Source: Tritrichomonas musculus (Eukaryota > Parabasalia > Tritrichomonadida > Tritrichomonadidae). Taken from it: DNA of 64,000 nt. Each line of letters opens with the position of its first letter. Within the stretch, counting starts at the first letter, position 1. The stretch lies in contig JAPFFF010000005.1 in assembly GCA_039105265.1 (NCBI GenBank), positions 1,841,001 through 1,905,000 on the forward strand, given 5' to 3'. Shown in pieces: positions 1 to 10,786 of the stretch. The translations under genes were made by a program, and so were the position numbers. The notes under the pieces are model-generated. The model was not told the DNA's origin. It made no database searches and saw nothing but the letters and a program-made list of their open reading frames with translations.

Positions 1-1191
1 ACCCTCAACTATTTTAGAAATGCCGAAATCAGTAATTTTCACAATTTCGTCTTCTGCAAAAAGTATATTTGCTGGTTTCAAATCATAGTGGATTACATAG
101 TTTTCTTGTAGTCTGAGTGAAAGAAGGCCATTGATAACTTGAGCTAATATATATATTGCCTCTTTTTCTGAGATCCTTCCTCGTCTACGGAGCATCATTG
201 CTAAATCACCGCCATTACAGTATTCCATGACAATAGCTATTGTATTATTCCCAATATAAAATTTATCATAAAAGCCTACTACATTTTTATGTTGTGTTGA
301 ACTGAGAATTTGAATTTCACGAGCTAAATGTTTAACAAAATTATCTTTAATTTGTTCAGACCACTGTGGATTCATGGGTTGTATTTTAATTGCAACTGAC
401 CTGCATTTTTCAATATCGTATCCTCTCCAAACCTCTGAAAAGCCACCTATACCAATAAATTCGACTAATGAATATTTTCCTTCACCAACTAATTGGTTAA
501 TTTTAAAGGATGATTGAAAGGCATCGTTACAATGGCGTAGTTCAATTGCAAAATCTTGTCTTTCTTCTTCAAGCTGTTTCTGCTTGCCCTTTTTTTCTTT
601 TAAGGCATTTTGAATTGTGTTACGTTTTTGAGCAATCATGTCAAATTTAGAATGGCCTGGCTTTTTAATAACTTCAAGTTTCCTCGTTAAATCATCTATA
701 TCGTTTTCGGTTCGCATAACTTCTACTCCGCCACTCCACTTTGCTTTTCCTGATATGTAGGTTGTAATTGTTCCAAGTCTCTCTTGTTTTCTGTTTATAC
801 CAATCATTTTAATTTCTTGATGAACAAATGAATATTCACGAACAAGATCAAGATTAAATTTTTTAATACGTTCAAGTTTATCTTGGTATTCTTCTTTGAT
901 TTCCTTTTCAACTTCTTCACGAATTTTAACTTCATAATTATTCCCTCTTCGAATTGAATCATCTGTAGGCGAAAACTTGTGCATGGAACTAGTATTTAAA
1001 TCTGGTGCGGATTCAGAAAAAATTTTGTGGTCGTTAATGCCAATGCTCGATGATGGATCTTTTAAAACTTGTGAAATCGAGTTGCTATCTGTCCCCAAGT
1101 CATTCCCCTTCAAGCGCAGAAGAAGGAGATTTTTGCGGTCAACGCTTCCCATTGAATCAACGCTCTTTGTGTTTGTGAGCTTTGAATTCAT
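1..1191 (-). CDS. Tousled-like protein kinase, 5' part (runs off the window)
   Basis: The first 397 residues are visible; the gene continues beyond base 1. A charged, probably coiled-coil region lies at about residues 75-230, and a Ser/Thr kinase domain begins near residue 238. Visible kinase features are the glycine loop GIGGFSEV (about 245), VAIK with the catalytic lysine (about 269), the catalytic loop HYDLKPAN (about 366-373) and DFG (about 388). HYDLKP in place of HRDLKP, an N-terminal coiled coil and GGFSEV are typical of Tousled-like kinases, which in other eukaryotes act in chromatin assembly and S-phase control. I chose the ATG at 1191 because it is the first in frame; the stretch upstream is A/T-rich. 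The C-lobe cannot be seen, so kinase activity is inferred. Family call fairly sure, biological role inferred. Confidence 0.85.
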   Translation of the reverse strand, partial: MNSKLTNTKSVDSMGSVDRKNLLLLRLKGNDLGTDSNSISQVLKDPSSSIGINDHKIFSESAPDLNTSSMHKFSPTDDSIRRGNNYEVKIREEVEKEIKEEYQDKLERIKKFNLDLVREYSFVHQEIKMIGINRKQERLGTITTYISGKAKWSGGVEVMRTENDIDDLTRKLEVIKKPGHSKFDMIAQKRNTIQNALKEKKGKQKQLEEERQDFAIELRHCNDAFQSSFKINQLVGEGKYSLVEFIGIGGFSEVWRGYDIEKCRSVAIKIQPMNPQWSEQIKDNFVKHLAREIQILSSTQHKNVVGFYDKFYIGNNTIAIVMEYCNGGDLAMMLRRRGRISEKEAIYILAQVINGLLSLRLQENYVIHYDLKPANILFAEDEIVKITDFGISKIVEG

Positions 1192-2185
1192 CGATCTTAT
1201 TTTTAGAAAAAAATTGATAAATAAATGTTAAAATAGCCAAAAAAAAAAAGTTTTTGATGTTTATCCAAAAGGAGGTACTCTAATCAAAAAGTTAAATGAT
1301 TGAGTTAATTGAGAGGAAATTGAAAAATTAAAGCATTCATATTTTTTAAAAATTTGAAAATATTTAGATTTATTAATATTGTATGGTTAAAAATATGATA
1401 ATAAAAATTATAAGTTCGGTATTTGTGCATAAATTATTTTTTTTAATTGCAAAAAGAATGATTTGAAATTTCAATTGTTTTGAATTTTTGAAAAAGCATT
1501 AGTCAAATTTTGTAAAGTATTGAAAATAAAATGTTAACTGAAGTAATTTTAACGTCTTTCCCAACTTAAGCAATTTCAATGCATGATTATTATAATCTTC
1601 CCCAAAGTAGGATATGAATAAATATATGTGAATTAAATAAAAATACAAGAAGTTATATTGTTCAGCTGGAAACACTTAATTATTCTATTTTGAATAAACT
1701 AGAAAAAGCTCTAAAATTGGTACAAAATATCCACATATGTTTTGAAATATTATATAGATATATATTTATGTGATTGATCTGATATCCAATTTTTTTTGAA
1801 ATTATTACCTGCCAAAATTGTATATTGTACTGTCAACTTCCTGGTAAAAATCTTTATCTACAATTTTTTATCAATCAAAGAAGCATTTTCTACATATAAC
1901 AAATCAAATTAAAAATTTTGATGATAAAGCAATAAATGATCATGATAATAGTTTACAAATTATATATTTGAAATATATAAACTGTAGAAGAAATAAAATT
2001 ATCAAAAAAATATTTTTTTTATTTCAAGATTGGACAATAAATAGCATAAATACTAAAACTTTATTTTGCCAAATAAGCATTTAATTTTTTTCAGAAAATT
2101 CAATATCCTTTTTCAATAATTGATTGCTCAGAAATATTTCTGTTTATACTTTGCCGAAAATTTTGAAGTTTGTAATCACAAAATC
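1192..2185. other. A/T-rich spacer between two divergent genes
   Basis: No reading frame of substance, RNA gene or repeat was seen. It must carry both promoters, for the kinase (minus) and the HECT ligase (plus). A TCACA pentamer matching the trichomonad initiator pattern TCA-Py-T/A lies just before the ligase ATG, and TCAGAAA strings occur near 2093 and 2128. Confidence 0.6.
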
Positions 2186-5100
2186 ATGAATAGTAGCTCA
2201 TTTCTTTTTTCATTCAGTAAGATATCCAAAGATGCTTCATTAGAAGATTGCATTAGACAATCACAAATTGAAATTTTATCTCGCCATCCACCTTTAGATC
2301 AAATAAAAATTGTTTTTCAAAATGGTTTAAACGCGCTTATTCAATCACCGCCTTTGAAACATACCACAATTCATCAAATTATTGATCTTCTCGTTACAAT
2401 TTATGAATCTTATCCTGAAGTTTATAAAATCTTTAATAAATTTTCTCACAATCATCCAAATTTGATTATTTTCGCATTTTCAATTCATAAGGGAGACGGG
2501 TTTGCATCAAATATCAATAAACAGTTACTTCCACAATTAATCAATACTAGTTGCCATACTTATTCATATTTAAATTATGATATTTCTAAAGCAACAGCTA
2601 TTTTTCTCTGTGTCAATGCACTTTTATGCAAGTCATTAACAAACAAAATAGTGAATACTTCTTTTCAATACTTAATTCAGAACGAGTATCCCTTCTCGTC
2701 AGCTCTTCTTTATAAAGCAAAGAAGGAAAATTGCATGAATTTTATTCCTGAATCAATTTTCAATACAATTTGCCAATTTTCAAACATTCTATCAATTTTG
2801 GAGGGAATTCTTCCAAGATTTCCAAAAGAAATATTTTTAACGAATTATGACAGAATTTTTAATCAAATTAAGGAAAACTCGCCGGTGAACCAAGATAAAA
2901 GTAAGGATAAAGATAAAAATAGTAGTAATAATAATAATGAAAACAATAATAATAATAATGCACGAAAAGATTCATATAATAAAAGCCGAGAAGTAAACCT
3001 CAGAGAAGTTTCACAAGTATCAAAAATTATGATTCAGAAAATAAATGAATTTGATCTTGATGATAAAGTCGATGATATTTCTACACTTCTAGAATTTTAT
3101 TCGTCTTATCAATTTTTACCTTCAAATTCAGATGGTATCATTCAAATATTAAAGAAATATTCGGATAAAATCAAAATTGGGCCAAATTTCAGTTCAGTTT
3201 TAACTGATTTTAATTCCGACATTATTACTTTCCTTAAACTTCATCCAGACCCTTGTTCACAAATACCACCAACTACATTTGTTGCCTTCTTTAATAAGTA
3301 TATTAAAGATCAAAATAATACTTCAAATATATCATTACTTGACTGGAATAAAATATTTAAATCTTTTTTCAAAAACAAACCAAAAATAGATGAATTACAC
3401 AATCCTGAACTTTGGCTTAATTTTTTCAAACTTGAAAAATTTGAAGATAACACAATATCATTTGCAGCACAAACATATTCAGCCAATTTCCAAGAGAACT
3501 CAACCTATTTCTTAGACGTTTTGTTTCAGCTTTTGTATCATTCAGAAATATCGATTGTATTATGTAAATTTGTTCAATGCTTATGGGAAGATGATGATAA
3601 TCCAACCAATCAATTCATTCAAGATGTCCGAATGGTACATTTATTAAATGAAGACAAATCAATCAAAAGTGTTTCTCAATTAGATTTTCATTTTCCACAT
3701 TATTTTTGGAAAATATTTCCAAATATTCGATCTTTGATGAATCTTTCATCTAAACCAAACTTTGTTTTCGCAATGTCATGTGTTTTATTTGAAGAAAAGG
3801 TGACATGCTCTGTACCAAGAGAAGTAACAATTACAATTATTGATCAAAATGAACAATCGAATAATCTTATTAAATCATTTATTGAGACGAATTTTCAATC
3901 TTTTGATGAAATGCTCCAGTATTTCGATGGAAATCCGATTAAAGAGAATCAAAAAGCATTATCATTGATATCTGCAGCATTTATGTTTTCAGCGAGTTAT
4001 TTAAAATATTCAATTGAATCTACATCACCAATGATAGAAAATCTTCAAAATATAAAATATAAAAATATTCCAAAAAATCTATTTTCCTTTTTCAGAATTG
4101 TTTTCAAAGTTATCGAATTAAAACATGGGATTACAATGTCTGTGTTTAAATCACTCGTTGATTCTCATTACTTTACTGATTCATTAGATAATAATAGTTT
4201 GGAAATTTCTTTCCCTTTGAACGAGTTCCGAATATTCCTGATCAACTCCTACTTGTTATTTATATTCAAACATTCAAGAATATTTTTAACATTTGAAGGA
4301 ATGGCTGAGCTTTTAATAAAAACACTTTCACCTTTATGGTCAAAAATTGACCTATTAACAAATGATGATGAAAAAATCAATGAAATGATAACAATTCCTT
4401 TACTTGAATTGATACTAACTTTCCCACAAAGGACAGCAAATAAAGTTGCTCTTGCCTGCATTGAAAGTGGCTTGCCTGTCTTTATTCCACTTTTACTTAA
4501 AAATGCATCCAAGCTAAACAATTCAAATATTAACCGAAATTTAGAGCAGCCTTTTAAGTTACATTGTCAATTTCTTAAATTCAATAAGGATTCTGTTTTA
4601 AATTATTTCAACGATCATTTTCCGCCTTGTGATTTGAATTATGCCACTTTTGCTGTCAAAATTTGTCCACTTGTTGTTTTATTGACACTTTTCTCTGGTT
4701 CTGTTGTTGAAGCAAACCTGGTCCCTGAATTAAGGAAATCTTTGAAAGAGAAAAGAAATAAGGATGCTAAAGTTTTGATAAAATTTATTCATTTTTCAAA
4801 TAACGACAATATATTATTAAGATTGATTGAAGAGGAGAAAAGTAATATTACCAAACTCTCTTTTGATTCAAGTATTCGAAGAGTTATCTATATTAATCTC
4901 GCTGAGAAAAACAGAGAGGCTATTTTATCAATGGATGATTTTTCAATCGACCAAATAATCTATCAAAAAGTTTCTAATCAAGAATCAACAGAAGATTTAG
5001 ATAATAATAATGCATCTTCAAATCGTCAATCAGGATTGAAATCTAGTATTGTTAATTTTGTTTTGAACCTTGTTATGGATTTCGATGTGACCGTTAATTA

Positions 5101-8100
5101 TTATCGATTACTTTTGGAAAATCAAATTGATAATGATATCTATATAAGAGCAAATAGTCTTATTTCTTATTTTGTTGATGCTTATAATAAAAATCCGCAG
5201 CAACTTTGCACAGCTTTAAACGAATCTTATATCGGTCCTCTTGAAGGACAAGATATCTTAGTGAAAAGGGCACAAAAGATCCCTCTTCATCCAACCTCTC
5301 CAAAAATAATAGAATTTATCCAAAATGAATTTATTAATAAAGAAGATTATGAAATATTGAAGGAAATCGCCAACATGATTCCTTTTATATTCAACTCATA
5401 TGACCAGCTTTTCTTATTAAATGAGATTTGTTTCAAAGGTTTCAAAATTAATCAAAGTCCCAAAAACAGACAAAATGCAATTATGTTCACTGCCTTTCTC
5501 GCAATGAATCCAGAATTTCTCGATGTTTCAATTCCTTTTATGCTTGAAAAAATTGATCCTGAATCAGATGAAAGCAATACATTAACGTCAGATGATAAAT
5601 TATTATCTCTGATCTTTATTGAATCTGTATTGCTTACGCCAGCCCTTCAATTTATAATGGCATCACTGTTGATGAAAGCCAATTGGAACGCAATTGCATA
5701 TCAACTTCTCCAACAAAGTGAAAATGATCAAAATGATGAAGAAACAAAACTAATGAATGAAGAAATCAAATCCTATGTCATTCAAATCACTCTTTTATTT
5801 GTAAATGTGTTAAACAAAGTCGATTTTGATGAAGCTGATTTGCTCGATGAAATTCAAAATTGTGAACAGCCGTTTAAAGAAGCTGCAGGTGGAAATATTT
5901 GTTTTCCATTAATAAATCTCAATATTATTAAGAGTTATTTCCAAACAGACAAAAAGAATTCGAAAAATGGCAAAAATAATAAAAATGAAGGAAACAATTT
6001 TATTTTTTCACGTGTCACAAAATTAAAGAAGAAAAATATTTCGACCATTAATTTTGATCAACTTTTGGAAAACTTGTCGGAAACAACGCTTCCTTCAAAT
6101 CAACAAATTAAATTCAATCTACCTGAAGGAATCTCTGAAAACAATTTCAAGCACCTTCCATCTATTTTGCAATCATCATTTTTGTATAATATTGTATCTC
6201 ATTTGACATTAAAATTAAATGCCAGATATTTGAATTCATTACAAAAACGATATTTAATACACCAGCCACTCTGGATCTCTCAAGTTATCGAAAATAGCCA
6301 AACCTTTGATTTGACTCGAGTTATGCTTCCACCCGAGCATTATTTAATGCTTATTCCTGTTCTGGAGCATCTAATTGAACTCTCATCATCCAAAATCATC
6401 CAAACTGCCGATGAAGGCGAAATGTTTGAAGTTGGTGAAGTCGAAGATGTATCCAAAGAAGATTTGACACTTTTGCACTATTGCCAGCAAGATTTGATTC
6501 AATATTTGCTTGATTTTTACCTGAAGCCGATCAATTTTGAGTTAATAAGGCGAAACTATTCACCTTCCAAAGCAGAAAAAGCATTTTTCCTTTTGAAACA
6601 GCAACAATTTTTATCTTTTGAATTAATAATATCATTTTCTAACAACATAACTTCATTCCTAGCCATTGCAGATCTTCTTAATCACAAAACCTCTACTCAG
6701 AAAAATATTAATCAAATGAAGCTTCTCAGATTGCTAAAAGTTCTATCAAAAAGTTCCGAATTTGTTAATGTCTTTTCCAGTTTCAAAGAGATCTTGATGA
6801 ATTTGCTCTCAGTTCTCTACGAGACGAGACAATACAAACAGATCATATCTGTCATTCATATTTTCTTGAAATTGGGCGATGAAATTCCAAACTCAGCCAT
6901 TCAATATTCGGTTCTTCTTCTTTATGAAGGATCTAATCCGAACAAAGTGATGCTTCCAGGTCCACTATTCAAGGAAGTACTGAAAATTTGCTCGAATCTT
7001 CCACAGAGCAAGCTGGACGACATTGCGCCATACATATCGGAGAAGTTCTCTCGATTCCTGAGCAAATTCCAGCAGAAGAAGCACACGGACATGCTCAATC
7101 TATATCTTGCGAACTTTCCATTTCTCATTACTGCGAATTACGACGAATTGATCAAAATACTGAGAGATCTCTTGTCCAGATATCATGCTGAGAACTTGGC
7201 AACAATTTGTGTATTATTTGATAATCTGTGTCCGAAGAGGCAGCCTGCTCCATTCATCCCTTTGAACCAAGACTCAGAAGTGAATTCGAATTCAAATAAC
7301 AACTCAAATTCGAGTTCGAATCAACGATCTAAGTTTTCATTGTTCTCATCATTTTTCGATTTTTCGAACAGTTCGTCGCCAAGCAAAGGAAACTCAGGCA
7401 GCAGCAGCTCACGTAACAAGAAAGGCCGAAAGAGCAAGAGAGGAAGCAATGACGATGACAATCGAAATAGTAGCAGCAGTGGAAGAAGAAAGAATCGAAT
7501 CATTCAAGTTCCAGGGATTTTGTTCAATCAAGCTCCTTTATTTTGGCAAGTTGTTGAAGATCATTCCAAGCTCATCGAATCGTTAATTGAAGATCATTTA
7601 TTTAATGAATTAAAATTTTTAACAAATTATCCGGAAATCATTCAATTCCAGTCAAGAATTGATTTCTTCAAGAAGAATCAAAGTAAGAAGCTCTCTTCTG
7701 ATTCACCCACGAGCATTCATGATGCAATCATGCATGCTTTAGACAATCCAAACGAAGAAGACAGACGTTTTTCATTCTTGCAGCTTCTTCTTGGAAGCGG
7801 CAATACATTTCGCATTGAAGTTCGTCGAAGTAACATTTTAGCTGATTCTTATCGGAAGCTTCATAACATAGAAACCAAAGATTGGTTAAAGAAGTTTCGT
7901 ATTAATTACATTGACGAAGACGGTGTCGATGCAGGTGGATTGAGAAAAGATTGGTTTTCATCATTAGTTAAAAATTTGTTTAATCCAAATTACGCACTAT
8001 TTGTACCAAGCAGCAATGGACGTGCTTATCAGCCAAGTCCAAGTAGTTATGTTAATCCAGAGCACATTGAGTATTTCACGTTTGCAGGCAAAATATTAGC

Positions 8101-8875
8101 ACGTGCATTAATAGAAGGCATAACTGTTGAAGCACATATGACACGCGCCTTTTTAAAGCAAATTTTGGGTCAGCAAGAATCAATGTCGCTTACTGATATT
8201 GAAGATTGTGACGAAAGCCTTCATCAATCTTTCCTTTGGATATTAAATAATGACGTTGAGCCTCTTGATATGTATTTTACTGCTGATTTCGACGATATGG
8301 GAAATCATAAATTAATCAATCTTAAAGAAAATGGCGACCAAATTCGTGTAACTAATGAAAATAAAGAAGAATTCGTGAGATTGCAAGTTAATCATCGTTT
8401 GGTTCATCAAATTGCTCAGCAAACGAAAGCTTTCTTAGATGGTTTTTATAGTTTGATTCCTTTCGAAGAAATTAGAATGTTTAAGCCTGATGAGCTTAAT
8501 TTGATCATTTGTGGTGTACCTGATATCGACATTGACGATTTCAAGCAAAATGTAAAGTTCTCTGGATCAGTTTATAATAAGAATCATAATGTAATTAAAA
8601 TGTTCTTTAGAGTAATTTCTAGATGGAGTGGCGAAGATATGGCTAAGTTGCTCCTGTTCATTACGGGATCAAGCCAGGTCCCTTTTGGTGGTTTTAAAGA
8701 ATTGGCATCTATTGGAAAGCCAATTACAATTGATTATGGTGGCGATAGTAGTCGTTTCCCTGTTTCTCATACTTGCACAAATACGCTTGATTTGCCTGCT
8801 TATTCAAATGAAACTGAGCTTGAAAAGAAATTAATATTTTCTATTAATGAATGTAACTCATTTGGAATTGCATAA
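2186..8875 (+). CDS. Giant HECT-type E3 ubiquitin ligase
   Basis: Predicted 2,229-residue protein. The last 350 residues form a HECT domain. Visible are NILADSYRKL at its start, the conserved DEDGVDAGGLRKDWF block, FAGKILARAL, the VPFGGF motif and the catalytic cysteine in SHTCTNTLDLP at about residue 2,197. The cysteine would form the thioester with ubiquitin taken from an E2. The long N-terminal part looks helical and repeat-like, as in the HUWE1/Tom1 class, but I cannot identify named domains in it. Asn-rich tracts occur near residue 250 and a Ser/Asn/Lys-rich linker near 1,690-1,770. I chose the ATG at 2186, preceded by an initiator-like TCACA; the frame is open further upstream but without an ATG. 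It is divergent from the kinase. Ligase identity is firm; substrates are unknown. Confidence 0.93.
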   Translation: MNSSSFLFSFSKISKDASLEDCIRQSQIEILSRHPPLDQIKIVFQNGLNALIQSPPLKHTTIHQIIDLLVTIYESYPEVYKIFNKFSHNHPNLIIFAFSIHKGDGFASNINKQLLPQLINTSCHTYSYLNYDISKATAIFLCVNALLCKSLTNKIVNTSFQYLIQNEYPFSSALLYKAKKENCMNFIPESIFNTICQFSNILSILEGILPRFPKEIFLTNYDRIFNQIKENSPVNQDKSKDKDKNSSNNNNENNNNNNARKDSYNKSREVNLREVSQVSKIMIQKINEFDLDDKVDDISTLLEFYSSYQFLPSNSDGIIQILKKYSDKIKIGPNFSSVLTDFNSDIITFLKLHPDPCSQIPPTTFVAFFNKYIKDQNNTSNISLLDWNKIFKSFFKNKPKIDELHNPELWLNFFKLEKFEDNTISFAAQTYSANFQENSTYFLDVLFQLLYHSEISIVLCKFVQCLWEDDDNPTNQFIQDVRMVHLLNEDKSIKSVSQLDFHFPHYFWKIFPNIRSLMNLSSKPNFVFAMSCVLFEEKVTCSVPREVTITIIDQNEQSNNLIKSFIETNFQSFDEMLQYFDGNPIKENQKALSLISAAFMFSASYLKYSIESTSPMIENLQNIKYKNIPKNLFSFFRIVFKVIELKHGITMSVFKSLVDSHYFTDSLDNNSLEISFPLNEFRIFLINSYLLFIFKHSRIFLTFEGMAELLIKTLSPLWSKIDLLTNDDEKINEMITIPLLELILTFPQRTANKVALACIESGLPVFIPLLLKNASKLNNSNINRNLEQPFKLHCQFLKFNKDSVLNYFNDHFPPCDLNYATFAVKICPLVVLLTLFSGSVVEANLVPELRKSLKEKRNKDAKVLIKFIHFSNNDNILLRLIEEEKSNITKLSFDSSIRRVIYINLAEKNREAILSMDDFSIDQIIYQKVSNQESTEDLDNNNASSNRQSGLKSSIVNFVLNLVMDFDVTVNYYRLLLENQIDNDIYIRANSLISYFVDAYNKNPQQLCTALNESYIGPLEGQDILVKRAQKIPLHPTSPKIIEFIQNEFINKEDYEILKEIANMIPFIFNSYDQLFLLNEICFKGFKINQSPKNRQNAIMFTAFLAMNPEFLDVSIPFMLEKIDPESDESNTLTSDDKLLSLIFIESVLLTPALQFIMASLLMKANWNAIAYQLLQQSENDQNDEETKLMNEEIKSYVIQITLLFVNVLNKVDFDEADLLDEIQNCEQPFKEAAGGNICFPLINLNIIKSYFQTDKKNSKNGKNNKNEGNNFIFSRVTKLKKKNISTINFDQLLENLSETTLPSNQQIKFNLPEGISENNFKHLPSILQSSFLYNIVSHLTLKLNARYLNSLQKRYLIHQPLWISQVIENSQTFDLTRVMLPPEHYLMLIPVLEHLIELSSSKIIQTADEGEMFEVGEVEDVSKEDLTLLHYCQQDLIQYLLDFYLKPINFELIRRNYSPSKAEKAFFLLKQQQFLSFELIISFSNNITSFLAIADLLNHKTSTQKNINQMKLLRLLKVLSKSSEFVNVFSSFKEILMNLLSVLYETRQYKQIISVIHIFLKLGDEIPNSAIQYSVLLLYEGSNPNKVMLPGPLFKEVLKICSNLPQSKLDDIAPYISEKFSRFLSKFQQKKHTDMLNLYLANFPFLITANYDELIKILRDLLSRYHAENLATICVLFDNLCPKRQPAPFIPLNQDSEVNSNSNNNSNSSSNQRSKFSLFSSFFDFSNSSSPSKGNSGSSSSRNKKGRKSKRGSNDDDNRNSSSSGRRKNRIIQVPGILFNQAPLFWQVVEDHSKLIESLIEDHLFNELKFLTNYPEIIQFQSRIDFFKKNQSKKLSSDSPTSIHDAIMHALDNPNEEDRRFSFLQLLLGSGNTFRIEVRRSNILADSYRKLHNIETKDWLKKFRINYIDEDGVDAGGLRKDWFSSLVKNLFNPNYALFVPSSNGRAYQPSPSSYVNPEHIEYFTFAGKILARALIEGITVEAHMTRAFLKQILGQQESMSLTDIEDCDESLHQSFLWILNNDVEPLDMYFTADFDDMGNHKLINLKENGDQIRVTNENKEEFVRLQVNHRLVHQIAQQTKAFLDGFYSLIPFEEIRMFKPDELNLIICGVPDIDIDDFKQNVKFSGSVYNKNHNVIKMFFRVISRWSGEDMAKLLLFITGSSQVPFGGFKELASIGKPITIDYGGDSSRFPVSHTCTNTLDLPAYSNETELEKKLIFSINECNSFGIA

Positions 8876-8962
8876 CGATAATAAAAAAAAATTTTGTTGT
8901 TGTATTACTTTTTTATTTTTTTAGGAGAATGTTCGTACTGGCAGATACTGGACTGAAAAAAA

Positions 8963-9780
8963 CTTCTAGGATAGGGGGGTCAACCGTAAAATTTTTGTCA
9001 AAATTTTAAAGCAAACTTAAAATCTGAGAATTTTTGTATAATAATTATAGAACTATATAGTTCATTGAATATACTATTTATTAAAAATATTTTTTCCTAA
9101 TTTTATCTATAGGGCCAAAAAAGGCAAAGCATTAAAGTTGTAATGACTTGTGATTTGAAAATTGAGTTATTTCTTAAAAATTTTCATTAAAATCATTAAG
9201 ATAATTAATAAAAGACTTTGTTCTGCCATTGAAATGATTATAAAACAGGTTTAAATGTGATAATTTTATAATTCTGCTCTTTAATTACATAAAATGTTAT
9301 ATGATAGTTATATTCTAAATGATTATATGATATTGATGCAAATGTAATAAAAATATTAAAAAATAAGAGAGAAAATCTATTAAAAATCAATTTTATGATA
9401 GATTGAAATATATATCATTGATTATATTATTATGATATTTAAATAATTTAAATTGTGATTCAAAAATTAATTTTAAATTGATAACCTAAGCAAATAAATA
9501 TTTTCATAATAACCTTCTTGAATAAAACTTAAATTATTAATCAATTTGATTCAAATAATCATAAAAGCCACTTTTTTATAAAATGATGAATTATGGTTAA
9601 TTTTTTTTTAATTTTCGAAAAGTTGTTGCCTTTTGTGGACCTATAGATGAAATTTAATAATAAATATTTTAAAATAAACTATATAAAGTAAGGAATATAT
9701 TTCCATCATTTATTTATCATTATCTTTAAAAAATATATTTTTTGACACATTTTCGGCGGTTGACCCCCCTATCTTCTAGG
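8963..9780. mobile_element. 802-bp foldback element, hAT-like 8-bp target duplication
   Basis: The element (8971-9772) has perfect 16-bp terminal inverted repeats, ATAGGGGGGTCAACCG, and is flanked by a perfect 8-bp duplication CTTCTAGG (8963-8970 and 9773-9780). The arms continue as an imperfect inverted repeat: a CTATAGG...CC...AAAAGGCAA block near 9108 is matched in reverse near 9632. No coding capacity. An 8-bp duplication suggests mobilisation by a hAT-type transposase, an inference. It sits about 90 bp after the HECT stop codon. Confidence 0.85.
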
Positions 9781-10680
9781 TTAAAACTGGTCCTCTATCG
9801 TTCAGTTACTTTTGGCACTTTTGAACTAATCCAATCATGTAAACTTTTTTACTGGATAAATACTGATAAATTATTTTCAGAAGTATTAAATTTTTAATTT
9901 ATCAAGTTTTTTATTCTACTATGAAAGATATTGTTATCAGTATATAAAAATTTTTAGTGCTAAATCAAAATATAAATATTAACATTAAATAAAATTAATA
10001 ACTACTGGTTAAAAATATACAGAGGCATTGTATTTTAATATACGCTCAATATTATATCATTTAAAATTTCTATAATCGGATGTAACTTTTTAAATACAAT
10101 TTTTTTTTGATTCAAAATTTCATAATATTTAATAAGAAAAAAAAACATGTTTAACTTCGCGTGAGAAATAATTTGATTAATTTTAAAAAATTATAAATTT
10201 ACAAAAATATATCTTGATATCAATATATATGTTTTTATCGTAAAATACAAAAGAACTCATACGATTGGTACAATTTACACAAATACCAGATACCCAAATT
10301 TACGATACATCATAAATACCAGTAATTATTGGTAAAATCCGACTTTTTAGATAGATAAATTTGAAAGAATTTAATCAGAAAATCTTTTTCCGATTATATT
10401 TTTGATCTTCAAAAAAAAAAAGCATTAATACCAGGTGGAGATACCAGTGAAATGTTCATTAATTGATTCCTTTTTTAATATATTATAATTTTTTAATGTT
10501 ATAAATATATTTCAAAAGTGATGTGTACTTTTGTAATGTATTGTTATAAGTAATCAAATTTTATTTACTATAAATTGTAATACTTAAAAAGAACTTTTAT
10601 TTTCTTAATTATAAGACAAAAATCAAAGATATGTATCATATTTACAAACCAATTCTGGATAATTTAGTCATTCAAAAATG
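9781..10680. other. A/T-rich spacer
   Basis: Very A/T-rich, with no reading frame, RNA gene or clear repeat. A short ATACCAG string recurs three times between about 10,280 and 10,450 without a regular period. Confidence 0.5.
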
Positions 10681-10701
10681 GATCGTTTAACGTCAAATTT
10701 A

Positions 10702-10775
10702 AACGGTTTATTACCAAAACAAAATTTTATTCTCAGAAATTTCCGTACGTTAAAACGTTTAGTATTAGCTCAGAA
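10702..10775 (+). promoter_or_regulatory. M3-like element and TCAGAA initiator
   Basis: AACGGTTT at 10702-10709 fits the Trichomonas vaginalis M3 core-promoter pattern (a Myb-like site), and TCAGAA at 10770-10775 lies 11 bases before the ATG at 10787. The same hexamer occurs just before two other starts in this window (30447, and 46770 on the minus strand). Assignment is by pattern only; no transcript data. Confidence 0.45.
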
Positions 10776-10786
10776 AACCATTGAAA

